A stretch of DNA of 64,000 nucleotides, taken from Magnolia sinica (taxonomy: Eukaryota; Streptophyta; Magnoliopsida; Magnoliales; Magnoliaceae). The stretch covers positions 75,792,862-75,856,861 of the forward strand of contig NC_080584.1 in NCBI RefSeq assembly GCF_029962835.1, given 5' to 3'. How positions within the stretch are numbered: position 1 is the stretch's first letter; every line of letters starts with the position of its first letter. A program made the translations under genes and the position numbers. The notes under the pieces are model-generated. The model worked only from the letters and a program-made list of their open reading frames with translations, ran no database searches and was not told the DNA's origin. Of the stretch, positions 60,301-64,000 are shown piece by piece.

Positions 60301-63300
60301 GAACCCGAACCCTAACCCGATTTCCTAAACCTAAACCTTAACCTATTCTCAAATCCCTAAATATATACCTTATAACCTAAACCTAAACCTATATCCTATA
60401 ACCTAAACCTAAAACCTAATGTATTTTGAAATCCCTAAACTTAAACCTACACCTAATCCTAATCTCAACTCCCTAACATAAACCTAAACCTAAACTTGAA
60501 AAACCAAACCTAAACCCGATCCCGAACCTGAACCTGACTTCCAAAACCAAAACCTTAACCTATTCTCAATTCCCTAAACCTATAGCTTATAACCTAAACC
60601 TAAACCTTAACCTAAACCTATACCCTATAACCTAAACTTAAACCTAAAACCTAATGTATTCTCAACTTCCTAAGCATAAACCTACACCTAATCCTAATCT
60701 CAACTCCCTAACCTAAACCTAAACCTAAACTTGAAATCCCAAACCTAAACCCGATCCCAAACCCGAACCCGATTTCCTAAACATAAACATTAACCTATTC
60801 TCAATTCCCTAAACCTATAGCTTATAACCTAAACTTTAACCTAAACCTAAACATATAACCTATAACCTAAACCTAAACCTAAACCTACACCTAATCCTAA
60901 TCTCAACTCCCTAACCTAAACCTAAACCTAAACTTGAAAAATCCAAACATAAACCCGATCCCGAACCCGAACCCGATTTCCTAAACGTAAACATTAACAT
61001 ATTCTCAATTCCCTAAACATATAACTTATAACCTAAACCTTAACCTTAACCTAAACCTAAACCTAAACCTATAACCTATAACCTAAACCTAAGCCTAAAA
61101 CCTAAATGTATTCTCAAATCCCTAAACCTAAACCTACACCTAATCCTAATCTCAACTCCCTAACCTAAACCTAAACCTAAACTTGAAAACCCAAACCTAA
61201 ACCCGATCCAGAACCCTAACCTGATTTCCTAAACCTAAACCTTAACCTATTCTCAATTCCCTAAACCTTAACCTATAACGTAACCTAAACCTAAACCTAT
61301 AACTTGCACTTATAACCTAAACCTAAGCCTAAAACCTAAACCGAAACCTAAAATCGAAATGTATTCTCAAATCTTTAAACATAAACCTACACCTAATCCT
61401 AATCTCAACTCCCTAACTTAAACTTAAACCTAAACTTGAAAACCCAAACCTAAACCCGATCCCGATTTCCTAAACCTATTCTCAATTCCCTAAACCTATA
61501 GCTTATAACCTAAACCTATACCTAAACCTATAACCTATAACCTAAAACCTAAACCTAAAACCTAAATGTATTCTCAAATCCCTAAACCTAAACCTACAGC
61601 TAATCCAAATCTCAACTCCCTAACCTAAACCTAAACCTAAACTTGAAAACCCAAACCTAAAATCGATCCCGAACCCGAACCTGATTTCCTAACCTAAACC
61701 CTAACCTATTCTCAATTCCCTAAACCTATAGCTTATAACCTAAACCTAAACCTATAACCTATAATCTATAACTTACACCTAAAACCTAAATGTATTCTTA
61801 AATCCCTAAACCTAAACCTACACCTAATCCTAATCTCAACTCCCTAACCTAAACTTAAACATAAACTTGAAAACCCAAACCTAAACCCGATCCCCAACCC
61901 AAACCCGATTTCCTAAACCTAAACCTTAACTTATTCTCAGTTCCATAAACCTATAGCTTATACCTAAACCTAAACCTAAACCTATAACTTATAACCTAAA
62001 CGTAAACGTAAACCTAAAACCTAATGTATTCTCAAATACCTAAACCTAAACCTACACCTAATCCTAATCTTAACTCCCTAACCTAAACCTAAACATAAAC
62101 TTGAAAACCCAAACCTAAACCCGATCCAGAACCCGAACCCGATTTCCTAAACCTAAACCTTAACCTATTCTCAATTCCCTAAACCTATAACTTATAACCT
62201 AAACCTAAACCTAAACTTAAACCTAAACCTAAAACCTAATGTATTCTCAAATCCCTAAACCGAAACCTACACCTAATCCTAATCTCAACTCCCTAACCTA
62301 AACCTAAACCTAAACTTGAAAACCCAAACCTAACCCGATCCCGAACCTGAACTCGATTTCCTAAACCTAAACCTTAACATATTCCTAATTCCCTAAACAT
62401 ATAGCTTATAACCTAAATCTAAACCTAAAACTTAACCTAAATCTAAACCTATAACTTATAACCTAAACCTAAACCTTAACCTAAACCAATAACCTTTAAC
62501 CTAAACCTAAACCTAAAACCTAAATGTATTCTCGAATCCCTAAACCTAAACCTACATCTAATCCTAATCTCAACTCCCTAGCCTAAATCTAAACCTAAAC
62601 TTGAAAATCCAAACTTAAACCCGATCCCAAACCCGATTTCCTAAACTTAAACATTAACCTATTCTCAATTCCCTAAACCTATAGCTTATAACCTAAACCT
62701 AAACCTAAAACTTAACCTAAACCTAAACCTAAACCTAAACCTATAACTTATAACTTAAACCTAAACCTAAATGTATTCTCAAATCCCTAAACCTAAACCT
62801 ACACCTAATCCTATTATCAACTCCCTAACCTATACCTAAACCTAAACTTGAAAACCCAAACCTAAACCCGATCCCGAACCCGAACTCAATTTCCTAAACC
62901 TAAACCTTAACCTATAACGTAACCTAAACCTAAACTTATTACCTGCACTTATAACCTAAACCTATAACCTAAACCTAAGCTTAAAACCTAAACCTAAACC
63001 TAAAATCGAAATGTATTCTCAAATCCTTAAACCTAAACCTACACATAATCCTAATCTCAACTCCCTAACCTAAACTTAAACCTAAACTTGAAAACCCAAA
63101 CCTAAACCCGATCCCGAACCCGGACCCGATTTCCTAAACCTAAACCTTAACCTTAACCTATTCTCAATTCCCTAAAGCTATAACCTATAAATAAAACCTA
63201 AACCTTAACCTAAACCTATAATCTAAACCTAAACATAAACCTTAACCTAAACCTAAACCAAAACCTATAACCTAAACCTTAACCTATAACCTAATCCTAA

Positions 63301-63478
63301 ACATAAACCTAAACCTAAAACCTAAAACCTAAAATGTAAACCTAAACCTAAAACCTAAATGTATTCTCAAATCCTTAAACCTAGACCTACACCTAATCCT
63401 AATTTCAACTCCCTAACCTAAACCTAAACCTAAACTTGAAAACCCAAACCTAAACCTGATCCCGAACCCAAGCCCAAT
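57308..63478. repeat. Telomere-like CCTAAA satellite with higher-order unit
   Basis: Over 6 kb of AACCTA/CCTAAA hexamers mixed with CTATAAC, organised into about 25 larger units of roughly 210-290 bp. Each unit repeats the landmarks TGTATTCTCAAATCCCTAAA, CCTAATCCTAATCTCAACTC, CTTGAAAACCCAAACC, GATCCCGAACCCGAACCCGA, CCTATTCTCAATTCCCTAAA and CCTATAGCTTATAACC in this order. The hexamer differs from the plant telomere heptamer (CCCTAAA), which occurs only sporadically. No gene. Confidence 0.93.
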
Positions 63479-64000
63479 TGCTGTAATAATGTAGCCCAAT
63501 CACATGGCAAAAAACAAGAATGTATCCCTTTTAACACATGCCCCTTTTTACAAAGCTTTAATTTTTGTTGTTGTTTTTATTAACTTGAATTGTAACCCAA
63601 TCACATGACAATAAACAAGAGTGTTTCCCTTTTAACACATGCCCCTTTTTATAGAGCTTTAATTTTTGTTGTTGTTTCTATTAACTTGAATTGAAACACT
63701 TTTTTTGCATTATTTGCTTGCATTAGTTTTATTTTAAAGATCAGTTTTATTTTAAAAAAGTGTCCACTTTTTTTGGAAGAAGTTTATGCAATTATTCATG
63801 ATTCTGAATTATAATGTTTTGTTGGTTTATTTTTTTTTTTAGATGAAAAACGCAAAAAGAAAATTGTTGCTGATTTTATTCCTTTTTTTATTTATGATGT
63901 TAAACTTATATGTATTTATGCGTGGATGAATGTAATGTGGATAAGATTGTTTGTGTTTGGATGGATGTAATTTATGTTTGGATGAAAGTAGTTTATGTTG
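63479..64000. other. Right flank of the satellite, CACTA interior
   Basis: It starts with two tandem copies of about 101 bp (CCAATCACATGGCAAAAAAC at 63497; CCAATCACATGACAATAAAC at 63598, both followed by TTTTAACACATGCCCC). A possible splice acceptor TTTTTTTTTAG at 63832-63842 precedes ATGAAAAACGCAAAAAG, but no protein is recognised. The last 100 bases match the interior of the first CACTA. Confidence 0.5.

Larger units (their letters stand above)
52557..64000. mobile_element. Probable second CACTA transposon, right end outside window
   Basis: The left end CACTACCAAAAAAAGGGGC (52557-52575) is of the CACTA terminal type. It is followed by subterminal palindromes GGCTACGGATAAAATCCGTAGCC-like (52583) and CTACGGTTTTAGTCCATAG. 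At the far side, 63895-64000 closely matches the sequence just inside the right subterminal array of the first CACTA (26225-26330). The simplest reading is one element from 52557 to beyond 64000. No right terminus or transposase is visible, so the extent is inferred. Confidence 0.55.

Noticed and set aside
57308..63478. True chromosome-end telomere
   Set aside because: The unit is mainly a hexamer with higher-order structure and is followed by non-telomeric sequence to the window end; the plant heptamer CCCTAAA is only sporadic.
1..64000. tRNA or rRNA genes
   Set aside because: No cloverleaf with a conserved T-loop (GGTTCGAATCC-like) or rRNA core was seen on reading; a dedicated scan was not possible.

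Overview
The window is nuclear DNA of a flowering plant. It is AT-rich and gene-poor, with long introns-and-repeats texture, nested LTR retrotransposons, CACTA, hAT-like and MITE-like elements, microsatellites, and one intact seven-exon receptor kinase of a family typical of land plants (G-type lectin S-receptor-like kinase). I cannot name the species.

Layout. 1-1040: remnant of a Ty3/gypsy-type LTR. 1054-3708: a minus-strand Ty1/copia element with a large internal deletion. 3480-9150 is copy 1 of an old tandem duplication. 11213-12664 plus 32092-39830 is copy 2 of the same block. Copy 2 carries the intact receptor kinase gene (33005-36819, minus strand). Copy 1 keeps only its damaged last exon (about 5945-6236). 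Two hAT-like elements (7628-8685, 9271-10460) and MITE-like elements decorate or separate the copies.

Copy 2 is split by a 19.4-kb insertion (12665-32091) flanked by the 5-bp duplication ATACA; copy 1 shows the empty site. This is a non-autonomous LTR retrotransposon with 2.1-kb LTRs, a tRNA-Asp type primer site, and one long unfamiliar reading frame in place of gag-pol. An 11.8-kb CACTA transposon (15284-27076, target duplication TAT) sits inside that reading frame. The CACTA element has palindromic subterminal repeats and no recognisable transposase. It carries exon-intron fragments of host genes: a plastid type I signal peptidase (PLSP1-like), the C-terminal region of the DNA polymerase delta catalytic subunit, and at least one gene I do not recognise. 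The order of events is duplication, then LTR element, then CACTA.

36840-41870 holds promoter-side sequence of the kinase, a diverged tandem repeat of about 170 bp, a LINE-type RNase H fragment and MITE-like pieces. 41880-52556 holds three copies of a composite unit (two direct, one inverted). Each contains a 21-bp minisatellite whose period of seven codons keeps long artificial reading frames open. From 52557 a second CACTA element seems to begin and run past the window end. It contains about 8 kb of a degenerate telomere-like CCTAAA satellite with a 210-290 bp higher-order unit, interrupted by a solo LTR (55125-57307) of the same family as the large retrotransposon. The only gene likely to make a functional protein is the receptor kinase.
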